From: Mycteria americana
Taxonomy: Eukaryota > Chordata > Aves > Ciconiiformes > Ciconiidae
Direction of reading: 5' to 3'
NCBI RefSeq assembly: GCF_035582795.1
Contig: NC_134367.1
Coordinates: 82,133,062 to 82,197,061 of the forward strand
DNA: 64,000 nucleotides
Shown: positions 38,501-53,500 of the stretch, one piece after another
Position numbering within the stretch: the stretch's first letter is position 1
How the letters are laid out: each line of letters starts with the position of its first letter
Made by a program: the position numbers and the translations under genes
Notes under the pieces: generated by a model
Databases searched by the model: none
Told to the model about the DNA's origin: nothing
What the model saw: the letters and a program-made list of their open reading frames with translations, nothing else

Positions 38501-41500
38501 AATCAGAGGGCATGAACCTTGCATGCACATCTCAGATTGTTTTGTGTGTTTGAGGAGACATGAATTTGACTTGATTTATAACCTACAGCTGCATTTAAGT
38601 AGTATTGTTAAATGACAGTCTAAAAAGGAAAACAGTTATGACCAAGGCAGTAACTGCCCTATATAGTTAAAAAACCCCACACCATACAACAAACAAACTC
38701 TACAACAATGCTTTAATGTAAAAAAAGTAACTTTATCTTCAAAGACTGTGTGAATACTAAATAGCTGATTTCCAACTTTATTCTTCTGATTTCACTCTGT
38801 TTGTTTCCAGCTATTTTTCCACTTACTTTACTGTATTTTATATAGCACTTGCCATAAAAGTTGGAAATGTATTGTGCATTCCTTATTCTTTGATATTCTG
38901 ACTGGCAGTTGACAATCGTTGCTACTTAGCCCTGAGACTGACTTCGTATATTAAACAAAATTCTGTAGTTTACTTTTATGAAAATAAAAGTATGTATTCC
39001 TCTATTTGTATGGACTTTCCTCTGTTGTCTAAAATCTACTTTATCACAGGATTATGCAACAGCCCATGAAGATTTTCAGCAGTCATTGGAACTGAACAAA
39101 AATCAGCCTATAGCTATGCTTTATAAAGGCTTAACCTTTTTTCACAGAGGACTTTTGAAGGTAAATCTATGTTAAATAATAGTTCATGTAGAACAATATC
39201 CTCCATTTGAAGTTACTTCTTTAAAATAGTAGAAATATCATAGGTGTTGATATACAAATTTTCTCTCACATAAGGAAGACTTTTTAAGGCAAAAGAGCGC
39301 AAGCAAAATGAAAAGGTGCCATTGCTGTCTGTAATACTTCATGGTATGGCATGTAAATACTGCTGGTCTTGCTGTATCTTGGTAAATCAGTGATAACTGA
39401 CATGTTTATGGAGTGGTGTTTGTATGGAAAGGTGTTTGTGTTTGGCATCTCTGCTAATATCTGTATGGTTGTATTCAAAATTTCTTTCCATGAAATGGAG
39501 ACTCCCTAGGTTTTATGAAGGGGAAAGGGATGAAGAGGAAAATAATTTTAAAGTCTTCCTTGAATGAGCTGGAATGTAATCAAGGAAACTGCTGATAGAG
39601 CCCTGCATCTGTGCATGTGTATTTCAGTTATGTCGATTCTGAAATGCTCGTATCTAAATTGAGGGAACATAGTTGTTCCCTCAGATTCTAAAATCAGCAG
39701 GGAAGTAAGTTCTTCCCATGCTTTTTTTAATGTTTCACCATTTTCTGACTCAGAACTTCTCTGTTTTATGTGTAGTAAAATTGCACCTGTTTCTTGCTTG
39801 TAAAGTATTTAGAGATACTGCTGCAGTTTTTCTGAGGGGAGAGTAATTAGACAAGATGTCTAAAATCCTCAGTTTGAAAAGTGAGGAAGCAACTCTGATT
39901 CCTAAATTCCAACAGAGTGGAAGCTTTTTTTAACCTCTGCTAACAGTTTGGGATTCATTAAGAGTTGTATGAAGAAATGCTGACAGAACCTGGAGAGAAC
40001 CCAGGACTTCCGAGTTTCAGCCCAGTATCTTTCATAGGCAACAACTGCATGTTTTTGTGTTTGGGGTTTTTTTTGTGGGGGATTTCTGTTTGTTTGGTTT
40101 TGTTTTCTTTTTTTAGCAAACAGAATAATTCTCCATTTTCCTAGTACCCAAGCTGGTATTTTTTTCCATGCTCAGTGAGTGTATGCTGTGAGAACTTCAG
40201 GCTGTCATTGAATTTACTGTCTGTATCTTATTGCAGTCAAATGAGTTGATTGCGAATAATAGTCTGATTGAATTTCTGATTTTTGGTGTAGGCAGCAGAG
40301 AGCCAAGAAAGTGATGGTGGAAATATAACTGACAAGGATAAATAATGTCTCAATTTGCAAAACAGAAGCAATTTTTTCCTCTTTCTGATATGCAGATCAA
40401 CACATTTCTGTATCACCACCTCTTTCTCCCCCAGTTTCTTTTCTCAAAAGAAGTGTCTTCCCTCTCTAATACTGAAGTTCTGAGAGATTGCGACTGAGTG
40501 GCTTTTCATCCCCACGTATACCTTAGCTTCCAGTCAGGTTCAGACTGCCTCTTAAAGGAAGGCTATACTCATAATCTATTAGGTTTTACTAGGCTTGCTG
40601 AAAACTGAGATTTGGGGTGAGGGTGGCAGAATGTTCATTTTTGAGTGAAAAGAGATTGTTGCCTTTGGATTGTTGCTTTTGGGAATAATCTTGGGTTTAA
40701 AACTTATCTAGAGGACATGAGCCTATCAGTAATGGTAGGTGATTATCCTATATTTTTGTTCAGTAGATATTTTTGTGCATGTTGTAGTGCTCCGAATATA
40801 TTTGATAGTTTTTCTGAATAATAATCTCTAAATTGACTGAAGATACTAATGATTCTTTCCTTACGGCATTTAATTTCTTGTACTATAGACTTCAAGATGC
40901 TTTTCAGGCATTCCTTCATAATATAAAGTAGTTGATTATTCCATCCTTAATTCTAAGACTCAGTACTGTGTTTGCCAATTTATATAGCCAGTCCAGTTAA
41001 AAAACCTGAGTTCTTAATCAAATCCTTTGAAGAGAAAGATTTGTTTGAATGTATGCATGTAATTATTTTTAGCTATTTTGTTTTTATTACATTGCACTCC
41101 TCACAGCAGCAGTACATGCTATTGCGTGAGGATGATCACTTACTCTGTAACCCGTCAAGAGAGTGTTTGCTAACTGTGCAACTAACACAGAATGCAATAA
41201 CACAATGAAAGGCAGAGTAAAGATTTGAAGGAGTCTTTCGGACTGCAAGAATTAAGAGGTGTATTATGAATGAAGAAGGAAGACTGTAAGGAGAGACTGC
41301 TTTGCCTTAGGGACCAGACTGAGCTTTGAAAGGAAACTCTGAAGGGATTTAATCTCTGAATTCTATTAAAATGCTAAAAGAATCACTCATTCCCATAGCA
41401 TATTAGACAAAGGAATTCCAGCTAAATCTGTCACTACCGTAAAGAATGTTGCAATATTTCATTTGTTATATAATGATTATTATGCTATAGATTTTGTAAT

Positions 41501-44500
41501 AAATTCATGGCTTGTTTGTTCCTTCCAAAGATTGTGACAAATAACTGTAAATCCATGGCTAGTAACTACTAAGGATGCTAAAATTAAATGAATGCAGTAA
41601 GTGACAAATTTTTCTGTTGGTGTCTTTCTGTAGGAAGCCATTGAATCATTCAAAGAAGCTCTGAAGCAGAAAGCAGACTTCATAGATGCATATAAAAGTT
41701 TGGGACAAGCCTACAGGTAATTGCATTCAGAAATAGTTTTAAAGTCAGTTTTCTATCTGATTGTGATCTTTAAAATGCACTTTAAGTTTTACACGTTTGT
41801 TACAAAGCTGTGCAGAATCATATGTGTATTTCGTAGCTCCTACAGCCAGTATGGCTATGTCAGGATATGTTCAATATAAATAATTTCTAGGTTTGCTTTG
41901 TATTTTTAATTCAGTCTTGAGTAGCTCTTTGAGTCTCCCAGACTCAAAGGTTAGGTAAATGGCGGTTTTCAGTAAGATGTGTTTTAGGTATGCTAAATGA
42001 TTTTTAAACAATGGAAATGGTTAATACAAACTGTTGGTTAATATGCTCATTAGTTGCCATCTGAGATTATTGTGCTACTTAAATTTATGAAAAACTCATT
42101 GCATAGTGCGTATCATTTTATAGAACTGGTAGATCCTGTATCAATTATTCTCTCACCAAAGAGATTTACAGTTCTGAGAATTTAGCTAATTTCCTGTTTA
42201 GGGTATTTTTAATATAGGCACGTAGTTTCTTACCTATTAATCAAATAATTTAAAACCCCCAATCTTTATTTAGTGAGGTAACTAGTCACTTTTTTCTTTT
42301 TTTAATTTACATTAAAGAGAAAATAATTTAATTTATAGTTGAATAAAATGTATTACTTTAAAGGTGGTCTGCAGATAACTACTAAGGAGAAAAGTACATA
42401 TAGCTTGTATATAACAAGACAAGAACATAACGTAGTCAGCAACTGAATACCTCTGCCCATTGTAGTTCTTTTCCCAACCTGCTGTGTCTTGTCAGCTTTC
42501 TATTTCCTGTTTTACATTTTTATTTTTAGAAAGCAGTGATCTACAGCATAGATGCTGCTGCAACATAAAGGGCTTTTGTGTAGCAAGGGTTAAGTTGGGT
42601 AGGGGTGGTGTGCAAGCATTATATGATCATGTGCTCTTTTTCTTCAGGCTTTATGCTTCCTTCAGCATACAGAGCATGCAATATTCACTGAAGGCAGTGT
42701 CAATTAAATTTTTTTGTTGTTGTTATATTTGCTTTGTGGACTTGTGCCTAATTTACCACAGTATCGAAATGCTGAACTCAATGTAGAATCACTAATTTGC
42801 TCATGAGTTTTTCTGTGGTACTTGTTATTGTGGTGAGTAAGTACTTTAAAGGGGCTAAATAATAGTAATTTAGCCTGGAAGACAGGCAGTTGCCGCCTTA
42901 CATTTCCAATAAATACTTTAACTTTTTTGTTTTGTATTTGGATGTGGGACTGCCCCTCTAGTTGATCAGCTTGTTCTACCCTGTGCCCAAGAAACCTTAA
43001 TCTGAAGAAGTTTTATTTTGAATGAGAGAAAAAAGCAAGCCTTAAAATGTCTCATTTTGCACTGCATTGTTGTTTTACAAAGCAAAAGTCACTTAACTGG
43101 AGTATTCCTAATCAGCTTAAATTTGTTGCTTTTATTCCCTCTCACTGTCCCCTGCCTCCAAAAGTTCTCTGATCCTCAGGAAATAATAGGGGAAGGAATG
43201 TAAAGAAATCTACCTCTTCCTTTTTTTTTTTTTTTTGAGAACTTAATGTACAAAGCACAATTACTGTTGACTCTTCTAAATGCTCAGCAGTTAGAGAAGG
43301 CTAGAAGCTGAATAAAATATTGTTTAATAACTGAGGACACTGTAACTAGTGACCAACTACGATAAATCTGAATTACTTTCCCATGAACACTCAGGTCTTA
43401 AAGCACACGGAAATAATAATCTCATTTCTCCAGGGCACTGTTAACTTCAGCTGTCAAATTCTTCTTCCTTTCTAAAATCTTGTATTTTAAGTTCACACTT
43501 TCTTTCTTCTGCGTCAAATAAGTTTCAAATACTATGCTTAAAAATATCTTATAAATAATTCTTTTTATAGTGGAAGTAGACAACTCTTAGTCCAATTTGC
43601 CCTTCTGTACAACATGAGTTACAGCATTTTACCTATTAATTCCTGCTTCAAATCTAGTGACTTCAGTGTTCGTGCATTTATTCGAAACTAAAGAGCTGTG
43701 GTTAATCACTGTTCTGTCTAAAAATTCTTTTTGGCAAATGTATTTAAAACTAGTAAATCTTGTTTGTTTTTTCTGGCATTGGTCTTGTTTGGATTAATTT
43801 AATGTAATTTGATGTGGAAAGAATTTCATGATCTTAAACTTAAAAAATCAGTGTACTGGATAAAAAAAAAACCTGAATAAAAATTAAGTTGTGTACTATT
43901 TCTATTTTAATTTTTTTCATGATAGTTTCTCCATGGCTATTTTTACTAAAAGCTGTCCTGCCCATGGAGTAATTCCAGTCAATGCATTTTTAGTTAGTTT
44001 CAGCTTTCAAACACCATATGCTTTCTTCTTATTCAGCATTTAAGTAGTTAGTATATTTTGAAAAATGCATTTATATTTAGCAGTTTAAAAGACCTGTCAT
44101 AGTGTTGTGGTTTAACCCCAGATGGCAACTAAGCACCACACAGCTGCTCGCTCACTCCCCCCCCAGTGGGATGGGGGAGAGAATCAGAAGGGTAAAAGTC
44201 AGGAAACTTGTGGGTTGAGATAAGAACAATTTAATAAGTAAAGCAAAAGCTGTGCACACAAGCAAAGCAAGGAATTCATTCACTCCTTCCCATGGGCAGA
44301 CAGGTGTTCAGCCATCCACAGGAAAGCAGGGCTCCATCACACGTAACAGTTACTGGGGAAGACAAACACCATCGCTCCAAACATCCCCTCCTTCCTTCTT
44401 CTTCCCCAGCTTTATGTGCTGAACTTGATGTCATATGGTATGGAATAGCCCTTTGGTCAGGTGGGGTCAGCTGTCCCAGCTGTGTCCCCTCCCAACTTCC

Positions 44501-47500
44501 TGTGCACCTCCAGCCTACTCGCTGGTAGGGTGGGGTGAGAGGCAGAAAAGGCCTTGACTCTGTGTAAGCACTGCTCAGCAATGATGAAAACACCCCTGTA
44601 TTATCCACACTGTTTCCAGCACAAATCCAAAACATAGCCCCACAGTAGCCACTATGAAGAAAATTAACTCTATCCCAGCCAAAACCAGCACACATAGATA
44701 GTGTTTCCAAGAATGCTTTCTGTGGAAGTTTTGTTTGTTTTAGTTTCTGAAGAAATACCATAGGTATGTGTTTTTGTGGTTTATGTCCGCTGAGGATTGT
44801 GAAGATTTTTGGTGTTTTGGGGTTGTATTTCAGAGTACACATTTCTGGGAGTGAAAAACTCTGTGCAGCTGTTCTGTTATTACCACTGAAGAACAGTTGC
44901 AGGATTACTGCTTTTGTTAAAGAAATTTTCCATTATTACTGTTTTCCTCTTTAATGATATCCCCTCTGGATGTGTTAAAACAACTTTTAACAAGTAATTT
45001 CGTTGTCACTGTTGCCTTCTATATTCTTCACTTTCCACTTTATGGAATCGCCTAGAGAACTTGGCAACTTCGATGCTGCTACAGAGAGCTTCCAGAAGGC
45101 TTTGCTGCTAAATCAAAATCATGTTCAGACGTTACAGCTCAAAGGAATGATGCTTTATCATCATGGTAGCTTAGATGAAGCACTAAAGAATTTTAAGGTA
45201 AGCAGGCCCTAAGTAAATACAAAATTAAAATATTTTAACAAGGACTAGTATTCAACAAGTGCAATAAGATGGACAAATGTCTAAGTTTTTCATTCTGAAT
45301 GTGTATGTGCATTTGAACTAAAATTTTTTTGTGAAGTCTGTCTTAAAAGATGTCTAAAACCTTATGGTTTTTAATTAAAAATGGATTTTTTTTTTTTAAA
45401 CTAAGATACTTCCTCTAACTGTTTTATGAATTTCTAAAATCAAGCTTGGGTTGAAATTTTTTATCTTTTTTTTTTTTGTGTTCTTGCTAATATTTTAGTT
45501 TGGGTTGAAACCTGAAGTTTTTCTCATATCTGACAGAAGAAGGAATTTAGTCGTCTTTGTAATTTTAAGCTTAAAATAAGCAGACAAAGTTCCAATATTT
45601 ATTTAATTTTTCTGAGGTATTTTCTTTGTTTTGAAAACCTCAGAATATGTTGCAATTTATTGAGCCTGTAAAATTGTGTGTGTTTCCATAGGTAAACAAA
45701 ATCTTGCCCCTCTCCATTGGCATTAAATAACAGCCTCATTTTGTAGACAGAACAATAAAGGCACATATTAATCATATGTCCACATCCTTAAAACAAGGAA
45801 TGAAATAAGATGTGGAAACGACTACAACCCTTTTTGAGTGAGTGTGTGCTTATCCCAAGGAAAACACTTTATGGGCATTGTTACATATTTACCTTCTATA
45901 ACAGAATTTGTAGATACTAGTGTAATTGAAAAGATATTTCAACTTCTAAGATGGAGATGCTCTTCTAAAGATACGTAATTGCTAGAAGAATCAGAGCATT
46001 AATTTTTGAATAATAAATATGAATTTGCTGTGTTTAACATATAGTAAATAGTTGACTAACATAATGAAGTGTACTAATGCATGAACTAGCAAAGATAGGG
46101 ATGGAAGAAATGGCACGATCTATATGTTGAACTAGCCAAAAATGACTTGTTACTAATATTGTCAGGAGTATGTTTTGTCTGCTTTCGTTCAAATAACGTT
46201 GAAACTTCTGTAGTGCTAATATCATTAGAGCAAATATGATCTATTTTCATAACAATTAAAGTGTGATCAAAAGCGTATTTGCACTGGCAGTTCCTTTTTT
46301 TTTTTTTTCCCACTTTAATGAAGCTGAAAATATTTTTTTTTCCTACATTTGCTAGCAATTTAAGTGCTCAGCATCATTTGAAAAAAGATTGTGATGGAAG
46401 TGGATCTTAATAATCAGTAAATCTTTTCATGCAGTCCTCTGACCAAAGAGGTTAGTTTATTTGAAGATACTCATTCTCTCTCTTGATTTATTGGTGCTTT
46501 GTTGCTTTAATCTCCTAGAGATGTCTACAGCTAGAACCATACAATGAAGTATGCCAGTACATGAAAGGTCTCAGCCATGTTGCAATGGGACAATTTTATG
46601 AAGGCATAAAAGCTCAGACTAAAGTTATGTTAAATGACCCACTACCAGGTCAGAAGGCCAGCCCAGAATATCTGAAAGTGAAATACCTCCGAGGTAAGTT
46701 GGAATGTGGTTTGGGTTTTTTTTGGTTTTTTTTGTTTTGTTTTGTTTTTTTGTTTTTTTTTTTTTTTTTTAATTTTCTTAAATCCTTTGAGAACCCTAAA
46801 AGTGCAATCATGCTTGTAGTTATGGCCATTTTAAAGAAATCATCATACATTGTCATGAGCATTGTTGAGTAAATCTGTTTAAAAAAAATGTACGCTGATT
46901 CTTACTTGTTCATACAGTTAAAAATAGGACCACAAATGAAATACACATTTCTGTATAATGGTAAAGAGTGTTGTGATACTTAGTTGAAAGAGACTTATTT
47001 CTGTCTTGAAAATTAGCTAATAGCAAAATTAGATTATCTAAGAGTAATGACTTATTAAAGTCATGTTGGATAACTGACAAACATATAATCTGGTTTTTGT
47101 TTTTATGTAATTACATAAGTAGGATGATTATGCAAATGGTATTTAATTTTATTTCTTTCCTCCAGAGTATTCTAGATACTTGCATGCGCATTTGGATACC
47201 CCTCTTACAGAGTATAATATTGATATAGATCTTCCTGGAAATTTCAAGGACCACTGGGCCAAAAATCTTCCTTTTCTTATAGAAAATTATGAAGAACAGC
47301 CAGGGTTACAGCCACATATAAAGTGAGTAATTTTTTTTTTTTTAAAGCCTACTCCAAATGTTTTTTTCAGTTCGACTTTAAAGTGCTATTCCAAGGCGTT
47401 ATAACAGCATAAATGTTAATACTATATGAAAGTGGAATTCCACTGAGTGTGTAAATCCTTTTCAAAATCATAGGGATTGGAGTTGGTTTAGCTCTTAAAA

Positions 47501-50500
47501 GAGGAAGAACGAAACTTAGGATGATTTTTTCACTTCTGTCTTTACATAATAATAGTCACATAATGTTGTTTCATATTCTATGGCCTTACTGATTAACTAT
47601 TCTATTTCTTTTTTTCTTGCAATTAACGTTAAGTAGTTGATAAGTTTGAGACACTCAGTGTAGTGTTATGTAGCACCCTTATTACAGTTTCTTGTTGTAT
47701 GTTAAGTTTTTACTTTGTTATAGGTGTAATTTCCTAGATACTTAATAGATTTTTAATGGCAGCTGGGTTTCACTGGGAAAAAATATTCTCCAGAGTAGTT
47801 TAGATAACCAGTATCTTAGGAGGAGGGTGATTTCAGGCAACAAAGCAGAGGATTTATTAGAATAGTGTTCAAAAATATGTAGCTAAAGGAAAGATAGCAA
47901 TTTTTCCTGCTGTAAACTAGTTTTTAGATATATTTTCATGTATTCACTTTATCTATGTAAAAAATTGCTGAGTTAAAAATTCATGGCTTTTGTGTATATG
48001 AAATAGAATCCACCTTTTTAGCACAAGAAGCTTTTACAGAATTATGGGAGAAGTTACAGAATAAGGCTTCTGGTTTCTATACATATTCTTTTCTTACTTA
48101 GTGCTAAAGTTCCTCAGGGTGAGTGTAACATTGAAGGGTAATGTATTGTCTGTGAACTTTATTTAGTTTCACTTATGAGCAAGTCTGAAGGTGAAATACG
48201 GGTTGTGACAGTAGTGAGATCTGCCATTGAATTCAGTAAGACCAGGATTTCATTTGAGATATGGAGTGTAACTGCTACGTACTGTGTATGTTCAGTGGGG
48301 TGGGAGGAGGAACAAGTGTTCTTTATACTGCTTTTAAGTATTTCTCACATAAACAATATTGATTATCAGACAAACAAATCTGTATTTTACAACTTTCAGG
48401 ACTTTTGTTGCCAAGTTGAGTCTGATGCATGTTTTTCTCCTCTGTAAGAGATGTGTTATTTCAGAATTTTGAAAGCTATAAGCCTGATGTACAAGAACTC
48501 GTATGTGTAGCTGATCATCTGGGTTCCATGATGCAGTATGAGACACCAGGATTTCTTCCAAATAAAAGAATACATAGAGGTATACTGAAAATGCTCTGTA
48601 AATTTGAGTGGGAAAAAAAATCAATGTGGTGATAATTTAATGCTATACCTTTGCTATCTGCAAATTAGTCTTATGCTCTGTTCCTTTCAAATAAGATAAA
48701 AAGTTTAAAATTAAAATAATCATTATGTCAGCAGTTTCTTGTCCTAATTGGGGACTGGAAATCATGATCTCCCAGATGTTATTTGATGTTGGCAATTTTT
48801 TTGTGTAAATACATCACTTTCCTGCTTCAATTTTCCTGTGTGTACAAAAACAAGTGTTTGGCTCTAATTGGTTTTCTGTTCCTGTTGTTGTTTGTCCTTC
48901 TTTCCTCTTCCCCCACCCCCAGCAATGGGATTGGCCACTCTAGAAGTAATGCAAGCTGTGCAGCGGACTTGGGCAAACTCAAAAGTTCGGATGAATGGGA
49001 AAACCAGACTGATGCAGTGGAGAGACATGTTTGATATTGCTGTGAAGTGGCGAAGGTAATGGTAAAAAGAGAGAGAACAAGCCTTACGTTGGTTGTAATA
49101 ATAATGCATGCTTCAGTTAACCAAAGGGCTGAAGTCACAGAGGAGAAAATGAACACTTGCTACCACTCTGTAACTAGAAAGTGTTCTGATAGAAGAGAAG
49201 GACGGTTTAGGTACAAGGAGTGCACTTCTGAAAACACTCCATTTTTCTTCTTTTTTTTAAAAGAGGGAAACAGTTGGGAATAGCGTTTTCTGGTTGAGGC
49301 AAAGCTGTGAAAGACCATAGGATATATTGCAGCTTAGGCTAACAAAAATTAACGGTTTCAAACTCCAGCAACACAAAATACTTATGAGTTGGGTTTTTTC
49401 TTATGAAAATCATACATGCGTTTCAATAAAAAGTTCTTTTTTATGATCTCTGAATTCTAGCTTTTGCCTAAAATTATTCTGTGTGTGAACAAAGCTCAAT
49501 TAAAAATATTACATGGAGTGAAATGTGTGCCAATATTAATGTCCTTTGTCTTTGTAGGATAGCTGACCCTGACCAGCCTGTGCTTTGGTTGGACCAAATG
49601 CCTGCCCGAAGCCTTAGCAGAGGTTTCAATAATCACATTAACTTAATCAGGTATGAGAGTTTTACCAAACAGCCTTCCTCCACACACTAAGGGATTGTAC
49701 CAAAACTTACTGGCTGTTCATGAAACAGCATATTACAGATATTGAATGTATATGTGCTTATTGTTTTGCTTTGATATTTATTTTATATCTTCTAATGAAA
49801 CATTTGGGTTTTGTGCACCTCAAATTTTCCCTCATGATGTTTCCTCTTTTTCCTGAATTTCAGTTGCACAACTGACTTATAGCAAGATCTAACTAGGATC
49901 CAGAAGATGCATATTTTTATGTGCTGTTTTTAATTCCCAGATTACCTTAAATGTAAAAATTAGATTAAGTTCATCACAGTTGTAATTTTTGCAAAAGCTG
50001 CTTCTCAAAGATAGTGGCAGCAGTAATGAAAAAATGCTATTCTATTTGCTTTAATACCAATTTACAATAGAGAGGAAAAACATAGTTCTTTTAGTTGTTT
50101 TCAAAGCAGGCCAAAATAAAGCAAAAATGACAAAATAAGTAACCCGTGAAAGGTAACAGTTGCACTCACAAAAAATGGTAAAATTTAATATTCAACCACT
50201 GTTGTACGTTCCATCTTCTCCCATGCTGCAAGACTCACTATTGTAGTCATGACAGTGCTACTTCCCATGGAGTGGTAGAAGTGTGAGAGACTCAATGTGG
50301 CAACATCACTGTCAATCACAGGAGCAGAGTGTGTTTGTGTAAGTTAATATGTAGCCAGGTTTCCTCTTATTTCCTCCCCCCCCCCCCCCCCCCCACGCCC
50401 CACCTTGGGAAGTATTGAATCTTTGATCTGTCATTCTGCTTTTGTATCTATTTCTTTCTTTTTTGAGAAGCTCTGTAGAAAAAGGAGGATAAGGGAGGTG

Positions 50501-53500
50501 AAGTCTTCTCAGGAATTATTTCCGGCAGAGAAAAACAGTGGTATTCCCATGTTCTCTCATTAGCCTACAGAGGCTAATGAGAATTTGTCCATGCCCTTCC
50601 TTCCATTCCACAGAATGGACCCTAGCAGCCTCTGCTTTACTTTAGGGAGTGGTTACAATGTAACATTAAACTCCAACACAGATCACTAGTTGCCTTGCAG
50701 GATGTGCTGCTGCTTCTTGAACGGTCTTATGCTCAGGCTCCTGTCTTCCCTCAAGCCAAGTGTTACATTTGAGCTCCAAGCTCTGTCCATCTTTGCTGTT
50801 GCTGCATTTCTCTCTTCTCTACACGATTCATCAGAAACTACAACTATCTGTACTTTGAGACAAGGATGCCTTCAATATGTCATCTGTTTCTTCCTGGTAT
50901 TTTTTTAAATGGGAGAGTAAAAGCTTAATTTCTAGGTGGTCTGTGCTGGCAGAAGGGCATTCATGTAACAACACTTGACTACCATGCTGAAAATAACACT
51001 GAACACTTAATCTGGGGAAATGTGGCCCTGTACAGGACCTCTGTGTCAGCATCTCTGTTTTTCAGTGCCCAAAGTACTTTACTTCCTCTCATCAGAGAAT
51101 GCTAGCAAAACTCATGATTTACTGTTCCAGCTGTTTTGGTGATTCCATAGAAGTCTGAAATAAGCTTCATGAGCATTCAGAATGGTAGGCCCACAGGGAA
51201 TCTAATTCTGACCTTTTGATTTTGGCTCAGCCTTGACTTTTGGGGATCTCATCAGCCTTTTGGTCATGCTTTTTTGATAGCTAGGTAGTGATTCTGTGAA
51301 AATCATTGATTTGGCACTTTTTTGGAAGGAACAATAGATTTGAAGCAGCCTAAATACTGCTGCCTTAGGATTTGATCATACTTTAGTACTGGATGGTGAT
51401 TACATCCTTTTTGCTTCTGGAAATCTGTACTTGTTTGATTGTTCTGCATCCCAAGTAATAGCTGCTTTCATTGGTCAGCTTTCCATAGTGATTTGTTGCT
51501 GCTTTTGGATTCCTTCCTGATGATTTCACATGAGGTGAGGGATAAAAGAAATTAATATATTAAGTGGTAATAGGTTTTGGGTTTTTCAAATGTATTTTAT
51601 TTTACTTTTGAAGCATGTTCTAGTCCATTATGATTTCTAAATGACAATTTACTCTTAATGGATTATACAGATCTGTATAATCTCCTCCTTGCATTACTCA
51701 ACTGTAAAATGGCTGCTGATTGAAGATATTAATAGGCTACAGAGCTAACACCTTTTTGTTGATAACTGAGATCACTCTATGGTCTTTTGACTGTATTTCA
51801 GGAAGACATACATTGCTTTATATTTGGCTTATGATTTGAAAGTTATTCTCGTAATTGTATGACTAAGGCTGAATTCTTTCTATAGCATGGCTACCCAAAA
51901 AACAGGTGTAACAGTAGATTATTTAGGCTGACAAATGGCAGCCTTCATGGTTATTAAATATACAAAGATATAAGCTGTTCAGTCAAACCAGAAGTGTAAC
52001 AACAGTAGTTGGGTGTTCTTTTAGTATTTGTAACAGATCTAGTCATGCTGAGCTCAAGCTATCTCTAGGTTTTGTTCGGTCTAAATTGTACACCAGAAAT
52101 TTCTGTGTGCAAAAATATTTGGATTAGATATCTGTTAACATAACCTTTTTATTTACTCAGAATTCTTTGCATGTAAAGTCCATTATTGTTCAGTGATTCC
52201 TGTCAAATGAGTCTTGGCATGGAGGCACTAGCATTCAGTGACTGCTGAATTAAAGATTCTTTTCCAGAGTGGCAAAATATTTGGAGAGTGTCAGAAAACA
52301 AAACCTTTTTTCGTTTGTTTTGAGTCAATTTGGGGACCTTTTATTAAAGGTGTATAAGAAATGTCTTGCACTTCACAATGTTTGATAGGTTTCCAGATCT
52401 TAACATTCTCATGATGCAAGTATATCAGCTGTCACTACTTCTTCATGGATCTATAGACATCTTGTCTATAGACAAGTGTGACTTTGGCTGATCTCCTTTC
52501 TGGCTTAAATGATCAAAGCTACCAAGTTTCATTTAAAGCAGAGAAAATGTTTTTTAAAGCTTAAGTTATTTTCATAGGCAAACTAGGGATTTGGGATCAG
52601 CAGAACATTAATGATATACTCAGTATTCTTATAAAAAAAATGAAGACATTCTCTGGAACACTGCTACTTTTGAATTCTTGGTGGTAGTGTTTATTAAACA
52701 AGGAGAAAGAGTGGGAATAAACACAAATCACTTCTGACCACCCACCAAAAGTCTTTTCTTGGTACTGCTGCTTCTAGATGGCCTTACAGAATGATAGGTC
52801 TGGTTTGGATGTATTTTCCAAGATGCCACTAAAGGAAAATCCAGTTCCTTATACTGACACGCTTCTGCCTGTTGTACAGATATTTTTTTAATACAGATGG
52901 AAAATGATGGGACGTACAACAAGGGCAAATTATGTATATAGATTTGTCTTCATCCTTTTGCTTTCCCTACCTCCCTTTCCCTTGTGCAGATATGTATATG
53001 TGTTCTAATTCTGTTCAGTTTTTAAAGACTGATTCTGCCATTGTTCTGAGTCTAGGCCTTACTAAAGTGTGAGACTGTTGAGTGAGACATTAGACAGGGA
53101 CTTAAGCTGCCAAAAATCACTTAGAGTAGAAAAAAAGCTAGGTGTACACACCTTCCTGTGATTGACAGTGGTTTTGCTTCCTCAGAGAGCGATAACGTTT
53201 GCTTTATAAAATCTTGTTTTGTAGACTGGGAGAAGAGGAAGGACTCCTACAAATGCAATAATGGTATGTAATTTTTCCTCTCAGAGTGGTTATAATCCTA
53301 GCAGGTTTCTACCAAGTTTTTAATGTGTATTTTTTTCCTTAGTAGTCCAAGGGGAAAAAACAACACCTCTTTGATGTTTTTGTTTAACAGTTACTACTTG
53401 TAACTGTTAGGAGTCAAAGCAAAATTATTTCAATATAGACAGATGTAGGTGAATAAAGAAAAATGTATGTGGACTGTCAGAGCAAATCAGCATATATATT

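Noticed and set aside
44276-44842. 188-codon minus-strand open frame
   Set aside because: It runs through the solo LTR and into the flank. It is not retroviral gag, pol or env and has no recognisable domain.
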